Positions 27,408 through 36,674 of a DNA stretch of 60,624 nucleotides are shown in pieces. The translations under genes were made by a program, and so were the position numbers. Under the pieces are notes generated by a model. It saw nothing but the letters and a program-made list of their open reading frames with translations. It did not search any database and was not told where the DNA came from. Source of the DNA: Bacteroides sp. (lineage in GTDB: Bacteria; Bacteroidota; Bacteroidia; Bacteroidales; Muribaculaceae); the NCBI GenBank assembly GCA_014802105.1, contig JAAVCX010000001.1, forward strand, positions 1-60,624, in the 5' to 3' direction. The first letter of the stretch is position 1; the number at the start of each line of letters is the position of its first letter.

Positions 27408-27875
27408 ATGGAAAAAATAGATAATTTAGATAGAAAGATACTCGATATAATAATGCGCAATGCACGCATCGCTTCCAAGGACGTAGCCCAGGAGTGTGGC
27501 GTGTCGCGTGCGGCGATCCATCAGCGCATACAGCGCATGATCGATCTCAATGTCATCACGGGCTCGGGCTACAATGTAGATCCCAAGATCCTCGGCTACC
27601 GCACATGCACATTTGTAGGAGTCAATCTCGAGCGCGGAGCCTTGTATCGCGAGGTGGTGCCCGAGCTCATCAAGATACCCGAAGTCGTGGAATGTCATTT
27701 CACTACCGGCCCCTACACGATGCTTGTCAAGCTCTTTGCCCGGGACAACGAGCATCTGATGGAACTGCTCAACCACAAACTCCAGGTCATACCCGGAGTT
27801 GTCGGCACGGAGACGCTCATCTCGCTTGACCACTCGATCTCGCGGGTGCTCCCTGTCACCTATAACGAGGACTGA
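27408..27875 (+). CDS. Lrp/AsnC-family transcriptional regulator
   Basis: A 155-residue DNA-binding protein. An N-terminal helix-turn-helix (about 5-55, with LDRKILDIIMRNARIASKDV and VSRAAIHQRIQRM) is followed by an AsnC/RAM ligand-binding domain (about 70-150). These proteins sense amino acids and act as octamers or dimers. The ATG at 27408 was chosen; a TTG three codons earlier is the only alternative. It is transcribed alone from its own promoter. The effector and targets are unknown, and autoregulation is likely from family behaviour. Confidence 0.9.
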   Translation: MEKIDNLDRKILDIIMRNARIASKDVAQECGVSRAAIHQRIQRMIDLNVITGSGYNVDPKILGYRTCTFVGVNLERGALYREVVPELIKIPEVVECHFTTGPYTMLVKLFARDNEHLMELLNHKLQVIPGVVGTETLISLDHSISRVLPVTYNED

Positions 27876-28022
27876 AGCCCGGCACCTGTCGCTGTGGCGA
27901 CTGAAAGTAATCGGTATTGCCCTGCGGTAGTCAAGAACTCTATCGCGGGGCAAAGGGTTATAAAAGAGGGCCCCTATGTGATGAGGGTGTCCTGATCTTA
28001 TCATCAATTCTAAATTCAGCTT

Positions 28023-29735
28023 ATGTCAACATTTGAAGAAATAGGAGTAAGCGCTCCTCTGCGCCGGGCCATCGAAGAGCTCGGATATGAATCACCGATG
28101 CCTATTCAGGAGAGGGTGATACCCAGATTGCTCGGCGATGCCGACGATATTATAGCTCTGGCCCAGACCGGAACGGGCAAGACGGCCGCCTTCGGCCTGC
28201 CTGTGCTCCAGCGTGTCGATGCCTCTATGCAGCGGCCCCAGGCTCTTGTGCTGGCCCCTACCCGTGAGCTCTGTCTCCAGATCAGCGGTGATCTGGTCGA
28301 CTATTCCCGATATATCCCCGGCATCAAGGTCTTGCCTGTCTATGGTGGCTCGAGCATCGAAAGCCAGATACGTGCCCTGCGTCAGGGAGTTAACGTCATC
28401 GTTGCTACTCCGGGTCGATTGATCGACCTGATCAAGCGCGGAGTGGTGAAGCTCGACGATGTGACAACCGTGGTGCTCGACGAGGCCGACGAGATGCTCA
28501 ACATGGGATTTCTCGACTCGATAGAGGAGATCCTTTCTCATGTCCCCGCCGACCATAAGACCCTGCTCTTCTCGGCCACAATGCCTGCCGACGTGCTCAA
28601 GATCGCCAAGCGATATATGCGCGACTATGAGGAGATCGTGGTGGGCTCGCGCAACGAGGGCGCCGAGAATGTGCGCCACATCTACTATATGGTCAACGCC
28701 CGCGACAAGTATCTGGCCCTCAAACGTGTGGTGGATAACTCGCCGGGCATCTACGCCATAGTCTTCTGCCGCACACGCCGCGACACTCAGGAGATCGCCG
28801 ACAACCTCATACGCGACGGCTACAACGCCGAGGCTCTCCACGGCGATCTCTCCCAACAGCAGCGCGACATAGTGATGAAGAAATTCCGCGACAGAGTGGT
28901 GACCCTGCTCGTGGCTACCGACGTGGCCGCCCGAGGTCTCGATGTCAACGATCTCACCCACGTGATCAACTACGGTCTGCCCGAAGACACCGCCGTCTAC
29001 ACCCACCGCTCGGGGCGTACCGGCCGTGCCGGCAAGAAGGGTGTCTCGATAGCCATCATCCACTCTCGCGAGAAAGGGCGACTCAAGGAGATACAGCGCA
29101 TCATCGGCAAGACCTTCGAGCACAAGGAGGTGCCCACGCCCGAACATATCATCGAGAAACAGCTCTACACCCTGGCCGACAGGCTGGAGCGCGTGAAGGT
29201 CAACGAGGATGAGATAGCACGTTATCTCCCCGGCATAGCCCGCAAGCTCGAATGGCTCTCGGAGGAGGATCTGCTCAAACGTGTGATCTCGCTGGAGTTC
29301 AACCGACTGCTCGATTACTATAAGGATGCGCCCAAGATCGACTTTATCGACGCCCGTCCCGAGCGGCCCGAACGCCCGTCCAAAGGACGCAAGAGCAAGA
29401 AAAACGAGCGTCCCGCCGACGATAGCGAGAAAGACCGGCGCACAGCTGCCAAGGGTATGGAGCGCATCTATGTCAATGTCGGCAAGCGCGACGGTTTCTA
29501 TGCCGGCAATCTTATCGATATGCTCAATAAGCTCGTGCAGGGCAAGCGTGTCGACGTAGGCCGTATAGACCTGCTCCCCTCCTACACTCTCTTTGATGTC
29601 AGCCGCAAGGATGCACGCAAGGTGGTAGGCGCGCTGACCGGAGCCGAGTTTGTAGGCAAGCGGCTCCATAGCGAGATAGCCGACACCGAGCGCGACTATT
29701 CACGCATAGCCGACAAGCGTAAGAAGAAATCCTGA
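28023..29735 (+). CDS. DEAD-box RNA helicase (DeaD/CsdA type)
   Basis: A 570-residue ATP-dependent RNA helicase. Motifs in order: Q motif region MPIQERVIP, AQTGTGKTA (I), PTREL (Ia), DEADEML (II), SAT (III), and HRSGRTGRAG (VI). A basic linker (about 440-480) is followed by a DbpA/CsdA-type RNA-binding domain (about 485-560, with RIYVNVGKRDGFYAGNLI). Such helicases assist ribosome assembly and mRNA decay, often in the cold. The 147-base leader contains an imperfect 10-bp hairpin (27917-27926 with 27944-27953), which could be regulatory. Confidence 0.93.
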   Translation: MSTFEEIGVSAPLRRAIEELGYESPMPIQERVIPRLLGDADDIIALAQTGTGKTAAFGLPVLQRVDASMQRPQALVLAPTRELCLQISGDLVDYSRYIPGIKVLPVYGGSSIESQIRALRQGVNVIVATPGRLIDLIKRGVVKLDDVTTVVLDEADEMLNMGFLDSIEEILSHVPADHKTLLFSATMPADVLKIAKRYMRDYEEIVVGSRNEGAENVRHIYYMVNARDKYLALKRVVDNSPGIYAIVFCRTRRDTQEIADNLIRDGYNAEALHGDLSQQQRDIVMKKFRDRVVTLLVATDVAARGLDVNDLTHVINYGLPEDTAVYTHRSGRTGRAGKKGVSIAIIHSREKGRLKEIQRIIGKTFEHKEVPTPEHIIEKQLYTLADRLERVKVNEDEIARYLPGIARKLEWLSEEDLLKRVISLEFNRLLDYYKDAPKIDFIDARPERPERPSKGRKSKKNERPADDSEKDRRTAAKGMERIYVNVGKRDGFYAGNLIDMLNKLVQGKRVDVGRIDLLPSYTLFDVSRKDARKVVGALTGAEFVGKRLHSEIADTERDYSRIADKRKKKS

Positions 29736-29759
29736 AAACTTTCCCCCCGATAATCTCAG

Positions 29760-30377
29760 ATGAAAAGACTGCTCGCCGTCATGGCTCTCCTGCCGGCTCT
29801 CTGGAACGGAGCCTCGGCTATCACCCCCGAAGAAGCTTTCACTTCGGCCCCGGCAGAGGTATTCCCTCTGCTTGACCGCAATTCACGTCTCGATATGCTG
29901 GACTATTTCCGCAGCGGTCTCGACACCCCCACGGCCAACAGGCTCGACGGTCGCTCGGCTGTCACCGGCCTTTCGTCGGGGTCGCTGAGTGTCAGGCTCT
30001 CTGATGTCTCCACGGCCCAGCTTGTGGTGCTCCCCTCGCGTGGCGACACTATCGTGGCCGTGGTGACCACCATGAATGTCCCGGCCAAGGACAGCTCCAT
30101 AGCCTTCTACACTTCAGACTGGCAGCCGCTTGCCACCGACAGCTATTTCAAGGCTCCTACACTTGCCGACTGGACGGCCAAGGGCCATCGCGCGGCCGAG
30201 CTCGAGCAGAATGTCCCGTTTATGCTTGCGGCCATTGATATTGATCAGCCGGCGGGGACACTCACTCTCACCAATTCTCTCGCCGAGTTCTTGGCCCCCG
30301 AGGTCTACGGGTCGATCTCGGGAGCGATAGTCCCCTCGATAACTTATCGCTGGGACGGACGCCACTACTCACGCTGA
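29760..30377 (+). CDS. exported DUF3256-like protein
   Basis: A 205-residue protein with a signal peptide (about 1-20) and no membrane segment afterward. I relate it to the DUF3256 family of Bacteroidales from its length and the N-terminal pattern AEVFPLLDRNSRLDMLDYF. No function is established. It follows the helicase by 24 bases and is probably on the same transcript. After the DUF3256-like gene the strand continues into an independently promoted small RNA. Confidence 0.65.
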   Translation: MKRLLAVMALLPALWNGASAITPEEAFTSAPAEVFPLLDRNSRLDMLDYFRSGLDTPTANRLDGRSAVTGLSSGSLSVRLSDVSTAQLVVLPSRGDTIVAVVTTMNVPAKDSSIAFYTSDWQPLATDSYFKAPTLADWTAKGHRAAELEQNVPFMLAAIDIDQPAGTLTLTNSLAEFLAPEVYGSISGAIVPSITYRWDGRHYSR

Positions 30378-30435
30378 GTAATGAGATGGATCGGTAGCAA
30401 AATTTTATCGGGAATATGATTTTGTTATAAAAATG

Positions 30436-30466
30436 TTTGTCGGATAGAATAAAATGTGTACATTTG
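30436..30466 (+). promoter_or_regulatory. promoter of a candidate small RNA
   Basis: TTTG (30436-30439), 19 bases, TACATTTG (30459-30466), a full Bacteroidetes promoter with no coding frame behind it. Confidence 0.7.
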
Positions 30467-30471
30467 CAATG

Positions 30472-30588
30472 TAAAAAATCATATTCACACATACAGGAAA
30501 TCTTATAGATTTTGAGAGTAGCTATAAAAGGCGCAGCGGCGATGGGCGTGGCTTCAAGGCCACCGGGAATCGCTGCTGTGTTTTTTTT
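30472..30588 (+). ncRNA. candidate small RNA, about 117 nt
   Basis: A consensus promoter lies at 30436-30466 and a rho-independent terminator at 30531-30588: a 13-bp stem (30531-30543 with 30569-30581, three G-U pairs) followed by a run of T to 30588. The 3' domain carries a nested hairpin GTGGC-TTCAAG-GCCAC, and the 5' domain carries AAATC-TTATA-GATTT (30498-30512). There is no open frame of note. The parE promoter starts 27 bases after the terminator, so this is not simply a parE leader. No Rfam family was recognised. Confidence 0.6.
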
Positions 30589-30614
30589 GAGGCATGCCGG
30601 GGAGGGGTGATATT

Positions 30615-30646
30615 TTTGCATTTAAGGGAAAAAAGTGGTAACTTTG
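30615..30646 (+). promoter_or_regulatory. promoter of parE-coaD-S41 protease, abutting the ATG
   Basis: TTTG (30615-30618), 20 bases, TAACTTTG (30639-30646), and only five bases to the ATG at 30652. The predicted start site is at or beside the start codon, so the transcript should be leaderless. Confidence 0.7.
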
Positions 30647-30651
30647 TCAGC

Positions 30652-32640
30652 ATGAGCAATCAGGAAAACAATCTGCAATCGGATCCCGAGCAGCTCTTTG
30701 AGAACGGGGAGACCGAGACATCAGCCGAGGTGCAAGTGGTGGATTACAGCGAGGATGACATACGCACCCTCGACTGGAAGGAACACCTGCGCCGCCGCCC
30801 CGGCATGTATATAGGTAAGCTTGGCGACGGATCAAACTTTGACGACGGTATCTATGTGCTTATCAAAGAGGTGCTCGACAACGGCATCGACGAGTTCATG
30901 ATGGGCTACGGCAAGCAGATTCTGGTCGATGTCGAGGACTCGACGGTCACTGTGCGTGACTTCGGCCGAGGCATCCCTTTGGGCAAGGTGGTCGACGTAT
31001 CGTCCAAGATGAACACCGGCGCAAAGTATGACTCCAAGTCGTTCAAGAAATCGGTCGGACTCAACGGTGTCGGCATCAAGGCTGTCAACGCCCTGTCGTC
31101 GTCGTTCTATATACGCTCTATCCGCGACGGCCGCGCCAAGGCCGTGAGTTACAGTCGCGGCGAGATAGTGGAGGATTATCCTCTTGAGTCTACCGACGAG
31201 CCTACCGGTACTCTGGTGAAGTTTACGCCCGACAGCACTGTATTCCGCGACTATCAGTTTCAGGAGAAGTTTATAGTCCCGCTGATCAAAAACTACACCT
31301 ATCTCAACACCGGCCTCAAGATCGTCTTCAACGGCAACGCTTACGTCTCGCGCGGCGGTCTGCTCGACCTGTTGCGCGACAATATGAGCGTGGAGCCTCT
31401 ATATGAGCCTATCCACCTCAAGGGCGAGGACATCGAGGTGACCATCACCCATGCCAATCAGCGCGGCGAGGAATACTACTCCTTTGTCAACGGCCAGCAC
31501 ACCACCCAGGGAGGTACCCACCTCTCGGCGTTCAAGGAGGCTGTCTCGCGCACCATCAAGGAGCACTTCAAGAGCGACTTCGACTATTCCGACATACGCA
31601 ACGGCATGATAGCCGCCGTCAGTGTCAAAGTCGAGGAGCCCGTCTTCGAGTCTCAGACCAAGACCAAGCTCGGTAGCCGCGACGTGGGGCCCGAGGGGCC
31701 CTCGGTGGCTAAATTTGTCGGCGATTTCATCAAGACCGAGCTCGACAACTACCTCCACCGCAATCTCGAAACGGCCGAGATACTCCTGCGCAAGATCAAG
31801 GACAGCGAGCGCGAACGCAAGGCGATGGCCGGAGTGGCCAAGCTTGCTCGCGAGAAAGCCAAGAAAGTCAATCTCCACAACAAGAAACTCCTCGACTGCA
31901 GGGTACACTTCAATGATCCCAAGGGGGACGAGGAGAAGAAACTCGCCTCGTCTATATTCATCACCGAGGGTGACTCGGCCGCCGGCTCGATCACAAAGAT
32001 ACGCAATGTCGAGACCCAGGCGGTGTTCTCCCTGCGGGGCAAGCCTAAGAACTCTTATGGCGTCCCGGCCAAGATACTCTACGAGAACGATGAGTTCAAC
32101 CTACTGCAGGCCGCGCTCAATATCGAGGAGGGGATCGACGGCCTGCGCTACAACAATGTGATCATTGCCACCGATGCCGATGTCGACGGCATGCACATAC
32201 GTCTGCTGCTGATGACCTTCTTCCTGCAGTTCTTCCCCGATATGGTCAAGAAGGGCCATCTCTATGTGCTTCAGACCCCACTCTTCCGTGTGCGCAACGG
32301 CAAGACTGCCCGACGCGGACGCCACTCCTCAGGCCCCGCCGAGGAGACCTACTACTGCTACACCGATCAGGAGCGTATCGATGCCATCAATAAGCTCGGC
32401 GACAATGCCGAAATCACCCGTTTCAAGGGTCTGGGCGAGATCTCTCCCGAGGAGTTCAGAGGCTTCATAGGCCCCGACATGAGGGTCGACCGTGTGGCCC
32501 TGCGCAAGGAGGATGCCGTCGACGAACTGCTCGAGTTCTATATGGGCAAGAACACTATGGACCGCCAGGAATTTATCATCAATAATCTGCGTGTCGAGGA
32601 TGATTCCCATCTCAACTCGCTCGAACATCAACCCGAATGA
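30652..32640 (+). CDS. parE: DNA topoisomerase IV subunit B (GyrB/ParE family)
   Basis: The ATPase subunit of the type IIA topoisomerase that decatenates chromosomes. The 662-residue protein has the GHKL ATPase domain ([44 protein letters not shown]), a transducer domain, and a TOPRIM region ([26 protein letters not shown]). The SLDWKEH-like [19 protein letters not shown] start is typical of Bacteroidetes ParE, not GyrB. The partner subunit A gene is not adjacent. Its TGA overlaps the coaD ATG. The ATG at 30652 was chosen over 30607, which lies upstream of the promoter. Confidence 0.92.
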   Translation: MSNQENNLQSDPEQLFENGETETSAEVQVVDYSEDDIRTLDWKEHLRRRPGMYIGKLGDGSNFDDGIYVLIKEVLDNGIDEFMMGYGKQILVDVEDSTVTVRDFGRGIPLGKVVDVSSKMNTGAKYDSKSFKKSVGLNGVGIKAVNALSSSFYIRSIRDGRAKAVSYSRGEIVEDYPLESTDEPTGTLVKFTPDSTVFRDYQFQEKFIVPLIKNYTYLNTGLKIVFNGNAYVSRGGLLDLLRDNMSVEPLYEPIHLKGEDIEVTITHANQRGEEYYSFVNGQHTTQGGTHLSAFKEAVSRTIKEHFKSDFDYSDIRNGMIAAVSVKVEEPVFESQTKTKLGSRDVGPEGPSVAKFVGDFIKTELDNYLHRNLETAEILLRKIKDSERERKAMAGVAKLAREKAKKVNLHNKKLLDCRVHFNDPKGDEEKKLASSIFITEGDSAAGSITKIRNVETQAVFSLRGKPKNSYGVPAKILYENDEFNLLQAALNIEEGIDGLRYNNVIIATDADVDGMHIRLLLMTFFLQFFPDMVKKGHLYVLQTPLFRVRNGKTARRGRHSSGPAEETYYCYTDQERIDAINKLGDNAEITRFKGLGEISPEEFRGFIGPDMRVDRVALRKEDAVDELLEFYMGKNTMDRQEFIINNLRVEDDSHLNSLEHQPE

Positions 32641-33149
32641 CAGCTTCCGAAGATCCTCGCGGCCTATCGGCCCCTGACTCGGCTGAGTCGCCCCACGGGG
32701 GTGACAATACGCTGCCGGTGATAGTTTTTCCGGGTACTTTCGACCCCTTCACCGTCGGTCATGCCTCGCTGGTGGAGCGTGCCCTGCCGCTCTGCTCGCG
32801 CCTGGTGATAGCCCTGGGCTATAACCCTGCCAAATCTTCGGCCGACACGGTGGCCTCGCGTCTCGAGTCAATCAAGGCCCTCTATGCCTCCGAGCCACGT
32901 GTCGAGGTGGTTTCCTACACGGGTCTCACCGTCGATCTGTGTCATTCACTCGGGGCCGGCTGGATGCTCAGGGGGGTGAGGACAGTGGCCGACTTTGAAT
33001 ATGAACGTAATCTTGCCGACATCAACCGCCGCATAGGCGGTGTCGAGACACTCCTGCTCTTCACCCTGCCCGAACTCGCGTGTGTCTCCTCGTCGACCCT
33101 CAGAGAACTGGCCTCATTTGGCCGCGACATAACCCCGTTTCTCCCATGA
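32637..33149 (+). CDS. coaD: phosphopantetheine adenylyltransferase
   Basis: Catalyses the penultimate step of coenzyme A synthesis. The 170-residue protein has the nucleotidyltransferase signature [20 protein letters not shown] and the later SSSTLREL. An N-terminal extension of about 25 residues (Ser/Asp/Pro-rich) precedes the usual start of the fold. It might be real or the true start may be internal, but no ATG lies between. Start and stop codons overlap parE upstream and the S41 protease downstream (ATGA in both cases), so the three are translationally coupled. Confidence 0.92.
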   Translation: MTASEDPRGLSAPDSAESPHGGDNTLPVIVFPGTFDPFTVGHASLVERALPLCSRLVIALGYNPAKSSADTVASRLESIKALYASEPRVEVVSYTGLTVDLCHSLGAGWMLRGVRTVADFEYERNLADINRRIGGVETLLLFTLPELACVSSSTLRELASFGRDITPFLP

Positions 33150-34732
33150 GAAAAATAGTTTTTACCCTTATGATGGGCCTGGCTTCGATCGTGGCCCTGA
33201 GAGCCGAGTTTGTGCTCACTCCCGAGCGTAAGCTCGCCTTTGCCGAGCAGATTATCGCCGGCTATTATGTCGACCCTGTCGACACCACCAAGATTGTCGA
33301 GGATGCCATCATCGCCATGTTGCGCGATCTCGATCCTCATTCCACCTACTCCAACGCCCAGGAGACGCGCGAGCTTACCGAGCCTCTCGCCGGTAATTTC
33401 TCGGGTATAGGCATACGCTTCCAGATGGTGCGTGACACGGTCTATGTCGTCGAGTCGATTCCCGGTGGCCCATCCGAGAAAGTAGGTATAGTGCCCGGCG
33501 ACAGGATCATCTCCTGCAACGACACCGTGATCTCGGGCGTGGGCAAGGTCAACAGCGACATACTCAAAGTGCTCCGGGGGCCCAAGGGCTCGACAGCCGA
33601 GCTCAAGGTAGTGCGTGGAGCTCCGGCGGCCCCGCTCACTTTTGCTGTGCGCCGCGATGATATACCTATCTACAGTGTCGATGCTGTCTATATGGTCAAC
33701 GACAGTGTCGGCTATATCTCGGCCGCGCGTTTTGCAGCCTCGACAGGCGAGGAGGTGGCCAAGGCTATGGCCGAGCTCCGTTCCAAGGGGATGCGCCATC
33801 TCATACTCGACCTCTCGGACAATGGCGGCGGCTACCTCAAATCGGCTATCGATCTGGCAGGTATGTTCCTGCGCAAGGGCGACATGGTGGTCTACACCGA
33901 GTCGTCAAAGGGGGGTAACTCCGACTATCGTCTCCCGGCTGACGGCAATTTCCTCGACGGACGCCTGGTGGTGATGGTCAACCAATACTCGGCCTCGGCC
34001 AGCGAGATCCTCTCGGGAGCCGTGCAGGACAATGACCGTGGAGTGATAGTGGGCCGACGCACATTTGGCAAGGGTCTTGTGCAGCGCCCCTTCCCGTTTC
34101 CCGACGGGTCGATGATACGTCTGACGGTGTCGCGCTATTTCACTCCCGCGGGGCGTTGCATCCAGAAGCCCTATACCTCAGGCGATGAGGAGGAGTATGG
34201 CCGCGATATGCTCCACCGTCTCGAAAGCGGCGAACTGATGTCGGCCGACTCGATACAGTTTCCCGACTCTCTGCGTCGGTCGACTCTGCGCCTGGGACGT
34301 CCCGTCTATGGCGGAGGCGGCATCATGCCCGACCGTTTCGTGCCGCTCGACACCACTTATTTCTCCAAATATTACCGCGAGCTTGTGGCCAAAGGCACGG
34401 TAAGTCTCTTCTGTGTCGACTATGTCGATGCCAACCGCAAGGCGTTGCTTGAGAGCTATCCCGACGAACAGACTTTCCTGGAGAAGTTTGAGGTGAGTCC
34501 CGCTCTGCTTGCCGAGCTTGTGGCCAAGGGTGTTTCCGACGGTGTCGAATACACTCAGGAAGACTATGACCGCGCCCTGCCGCTGATATTGGCGTCGATG
34601 AAGGGTCTTATAGGCCGGGATCTCTATGATCAGTCGACCTATCGCCGGGTGATCAATCCCTGCAATAATATCTTCAACGAAGCTCTCGAGATCATCAACG
34701 ATCCTGAAAAATATCGCTCCTATCTGAAGTAA
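33146..34732 (+). CDS. S41-family C-terminal processing peptidase
   Basis: A 528-residue exported protease of the CtpA/tail-specific type. A signal peptide (about 1-20) is followed by a helical N-terminal region, a PDZ domain (about 85-165, with VYVVESIPGGPSEKVGIVPG), and the S41 catalytic domain. YSASASEILSGA carries the nucleophile Ser, and GRRTFGKGLVQ carries the general-base Lys. Such enzymes trim C-termini of periplasmic or outer-membrane proteins. Coupled to coaD by ATGA overlap; ends before a strong terminator. Confidence 0.92.
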   Translation: MRKIVFTLMMGLASIVALRAEFVLTPERKLAFAEQIIAGYYVDPVDTTKIVEDAIIAMLRDLDPHSTYSNAQETRELTEPLAGNFSGIGIRFQMVRDTVYVVESIPGGPSEKVGIVPGDRIISCNDTVISGVGKVNSDILKVLRGPKGSTAELKVVRGAPAAPLTFAVRRDDIPIYSVDAVYMVNDSVGYISAARFAASTGEEVAKAMAELRSKGMRHLILDLSDNGGGYLKSAIDLAGMFLRKGDMVVYTESSKGGNSDYRLPADGNFLDGRLVVMVNQYSASASEILSGAVQDNDRGVIVGRRTFGKGLVQRPFPFPDGSMIRLTVSRYFTPAGRCIQKPYTSGDEEEYGRDMLHRLESGELMSADSIQFPDSLRRSTLRLGRPVYGGGGIMPDRFVPLDTTYFSKYYRELVAKGTVSLFCVDYVDANRKALLESYPDEQTFLEKFEVSPALLAELVAKGVSDGVEYTQEDYDRALPLILASMKGLIGRDLYDQSTYRRVINPCNNIFNEALEIINDPEKYRSYLK

Positions 34733-34800
34733 AAGATACGGGATGACATGGAGATCCTGCCGATTGATGGCAGCTCTTGACCCTCCCGACAGAATATATT

Positions 34801-34850
34801 GACACCGCGCCCTCTGCCTGATCCCGAGGCAGAGGGCGCGGTGTCTTTTC
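34801..34850 (+). terminator. terminator of the parE-coaD-S41 operon
   Basis: A perfect 19-bp stem (34801-34819 with 34827-34845), GC-rich, loop of seven bases, followed by TTTT. Confidence 0.92.
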
Positions 34851-34894
34851 AGCCGGGAAGAGGGAGAGGGTCGACCTCCTCCCCCGGGACACCC

Positions 34895-34966
34895 CGACAT
34901 CTTGGCAATATGTTAACTTGACAAGATGACAAGATGACAAGTTGTCAAACTGACAGGATGTCAAGA
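34895..34966. repeat. 8-bp microsatellite array, copy 2
   Basis: Units of period 8 (GACAAGAT, GACAAGAT, GACAAGTT, GTCAAACT, GACAGGAT, GTCAAG) preceded by degenerate units and an inverted match (CATCTTGGCA with TGACAAGATG). The same family occurs at 25963-26006 and 48850-48909. Confidence 0.75.
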
Positions 34967-35000
34967 AAAAAAGACCGGGGGAGGATACTTCCTGCCCCGG
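34964..35000 (-). terminator. terminator of the SusC/D-DUF4843-PKD operon
   Basis: Minus strand: a 10-bp stem with one mismatch (34991-35000 with 34975-34984), then a T-rich run (A7 at 34966-34972 on the + strand). Confidence 0.8.
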
Positions 35001-35047
35001 CCCAAAACCTGAAATATAAAGATTTATTGAAACAGAAAAATCTCGGA

Positions 35048-36658
35048 TCAGCGACGCTCGCGATAGAGAACGTCGACTATCTCCTCGCCAAAGCCGGAGT
35101 ATTCTTCAAGAAGGTTTAACTTATTGGAGTTGGCGTCGATCGAGTAGAAACGCACCTTGCCTCCGTCGGCCTGACCGTTGCCGGTGGCCACCACAAGGTT
35201 GAACTGCTTGTCCATGAAGGCTTCGCTCTGATCGTTGAGGGAGGTGAGAGACATGTTCTGATAGAGGTTGAACTTCAGCTTGGTGATCTTCTCGCCTGCA
35301 TCAAGGGTCACCATGTCGGTGACGGAATGGGAGGTGGTGTTGTAGCAATAGAGCTTGTTGCCGTAGCTGTAAAGGATCACGGGGAGCTGGGAGTGGAAGG
35401 CATACTGCTCGGCGTCGTTGAAGTGTTCGGCGCTGATATTATCCTCGGCCGATACCTGAGTCATACCTCCCATATAGCCGGCGATATTGATGCCGTAGAC
35501 GTGGCGCTGACCGGAGTTGTCCTGAAGCACCGAGTAGACGATACCGTTGGAGCCGCGGGTACCTTCCATGTGTACCAGATCCATGCCGGTAGAGTAGGAG
35601 AAGAGCTTGTCGGCAGGGTCGGGCTCGGGATAGAGAGTCTTGTCGGTGTTGAGGGCGGTCTCGTAGTACTGGCCATAGGAGTTCCAGCGCAGGAAACGCT
35701 TGTTGGTCTCGTCGTAAAGAAGTGCCTGATAGGAGTTGCGTGCCTGGCTCAGACCGATGAAGGGAGCTACCTTGTAGGCGGCATCGCCGCCCCACTCGGT
35801 GTTGTTGATGAGGTTTTCGTAGCAGGCACCGGCATTGGTGGTGTTGATCTTGTAGACGTCACCCTCAGAGGTGATGATCAGACGGCCCATAGGGGAATAG
35901 CCGGTCGCAACCACACAGCCAAACACAGTGGGCTCACCAGCCACTCCTGCAGGCATGATGAACTCGGTGTTCTTGATGTTCTTGGCACTGGTGGTAGTGA
36001 GACTGTTGGCATCGAGAGCGTATGAGCCCGATTTGCTGAAGAGATAGATCTGGTCGCCGGTCGAGTACAGGCTCGGGTAGAAGCCGAGCTGGGTGGCCTC
36101 GGTGATGGCAGGAGCGTCGGCTCCGAGCAGATTGTAGGAGCAGCGTGATTTGCCGGATGGATCCTTGAAGATGATGTCGAGGCGGGCCGATTTATCGGCA
36201 CCGTTGTTGCTCAGCACCATCCAGCCCTCGTAGGTTGTCGAGAGGATCTCGACTGTGCCGCGGAAGTTGAAGGTCACGCCGGTGGTCTTGTTGGTGACGG
36301 TGTACCACATCACGTAGTTGCCGGCAGGGATGTCGGCCGGGTGGGTCACTGTCATGGTGCCCTCGGGGTTGATGTCATACCACATCTCCGAGTCGCCGTC
36401 ATCATTGTAATGGCGATAGTTGAGTTTGCAACCGAAGGTGTAGTTGGGATTATCGGCCTTGATCTCACCCTCGAGCTTGGAGACTACCGTGGGAGTAAAC
36501 ACGATGTCGTCAGCACCATAGAGAGCCTTGATGTCATCGGGGAAAGTCACGGTCATCTCGTCGACCGGGGAGTAGGTGTAGTTGCCTTTGTCCTCGCTGC
36601 AGGCCGAGAGGGTCAGTAGCGAGCCCAGAGCGACCGAAAGGTATATGAATGATTTCAT
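35048..36658 (-). CDS. PKD-like-family lipoprotein of a SusC/D locus
   Basis: A 536-residue exported lipoprotein (lipobox LTLSAC, Cys20). The N-terminal half has Ig/PKD-like beta domains (about 30-140). The C-terminal part (about 145-536) looks like a beta-propeller-type fold, with repeated segments such as DQIYLFSKSGSYALD and NKLYCYNTTSH. This is the architecture of the PKD-like lipoproteins found as the last gene of SusC-SusD-DUF4843 loci. It probably sits on the cell surface and binds cargo beside the SusC/D transporter; the ligand is unknown. 16 bases separate it from the DUF4843 gene. Confidence 0.8.
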   Translation of the reverse strand: MKSFIYLSVALGSLLTLSACSEDKGNYTYSPVDEMTVTFPDDIKALYGADDIVFTPTVVSKLEGEIKADNPNYTFGCKLNYRHYNDDGDSEMWYDINPEGTMTVTHPADIPAGNYVMWYTVTNKTTGVTFNFRGTVEILSTTYEGWMVLSNNGADKSARLDIIFKDPSGKSRCSYNLLGADAPAITEATQLGFYPSLYSTGDQIYLFSKSGSYALDANSLTTTSAKNIKNTEFIMPAGVAGEPTVFGCVVATGYSPMGRLIITSEGDVYKINTTNAGACYENLINNTEWGGDAAYKVAPFIGLSQARNSYQALLYDETNKRFLRWNSYGQYYETALNTDKTLYPEPDPADKLFSYSTGMDLVHMEGTRGSNGIVYSVLQDNSGQRHVYGINIAGYMGGMTQVSAEDNISAEHFNDAEQYAFHSQLPVILYSYGNKLYCYNTTSHSVTDMVTLDAGEKITKLKFNLYQNMSLTSLNDQSEAFMDKQFNLVVATGNGQADGGKVRFYSIDANSNKLNLLEEYSGFGEEIVDVLYRERR

Positions 36659-36674
36659 GGATAACTTAATTTAT

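Larger units (their letters stand above)
34733..35047. other. intergenic region between convergent transcripts
   Basis: No gene is seen in these 315 bases. They hold the terminator of the parE operon (34801-34850), an 8-bp repeat array (34895-34966) and the terminator of the SusC/D locus (34964-35000). Confidence 0.8.

Noticed and set aside
28092-29669. 525-codon minus-strand frame opposite the DEAD-box helicase
   Set aside because: Antisense shadow; the helicase motifs are complete on the other strand.
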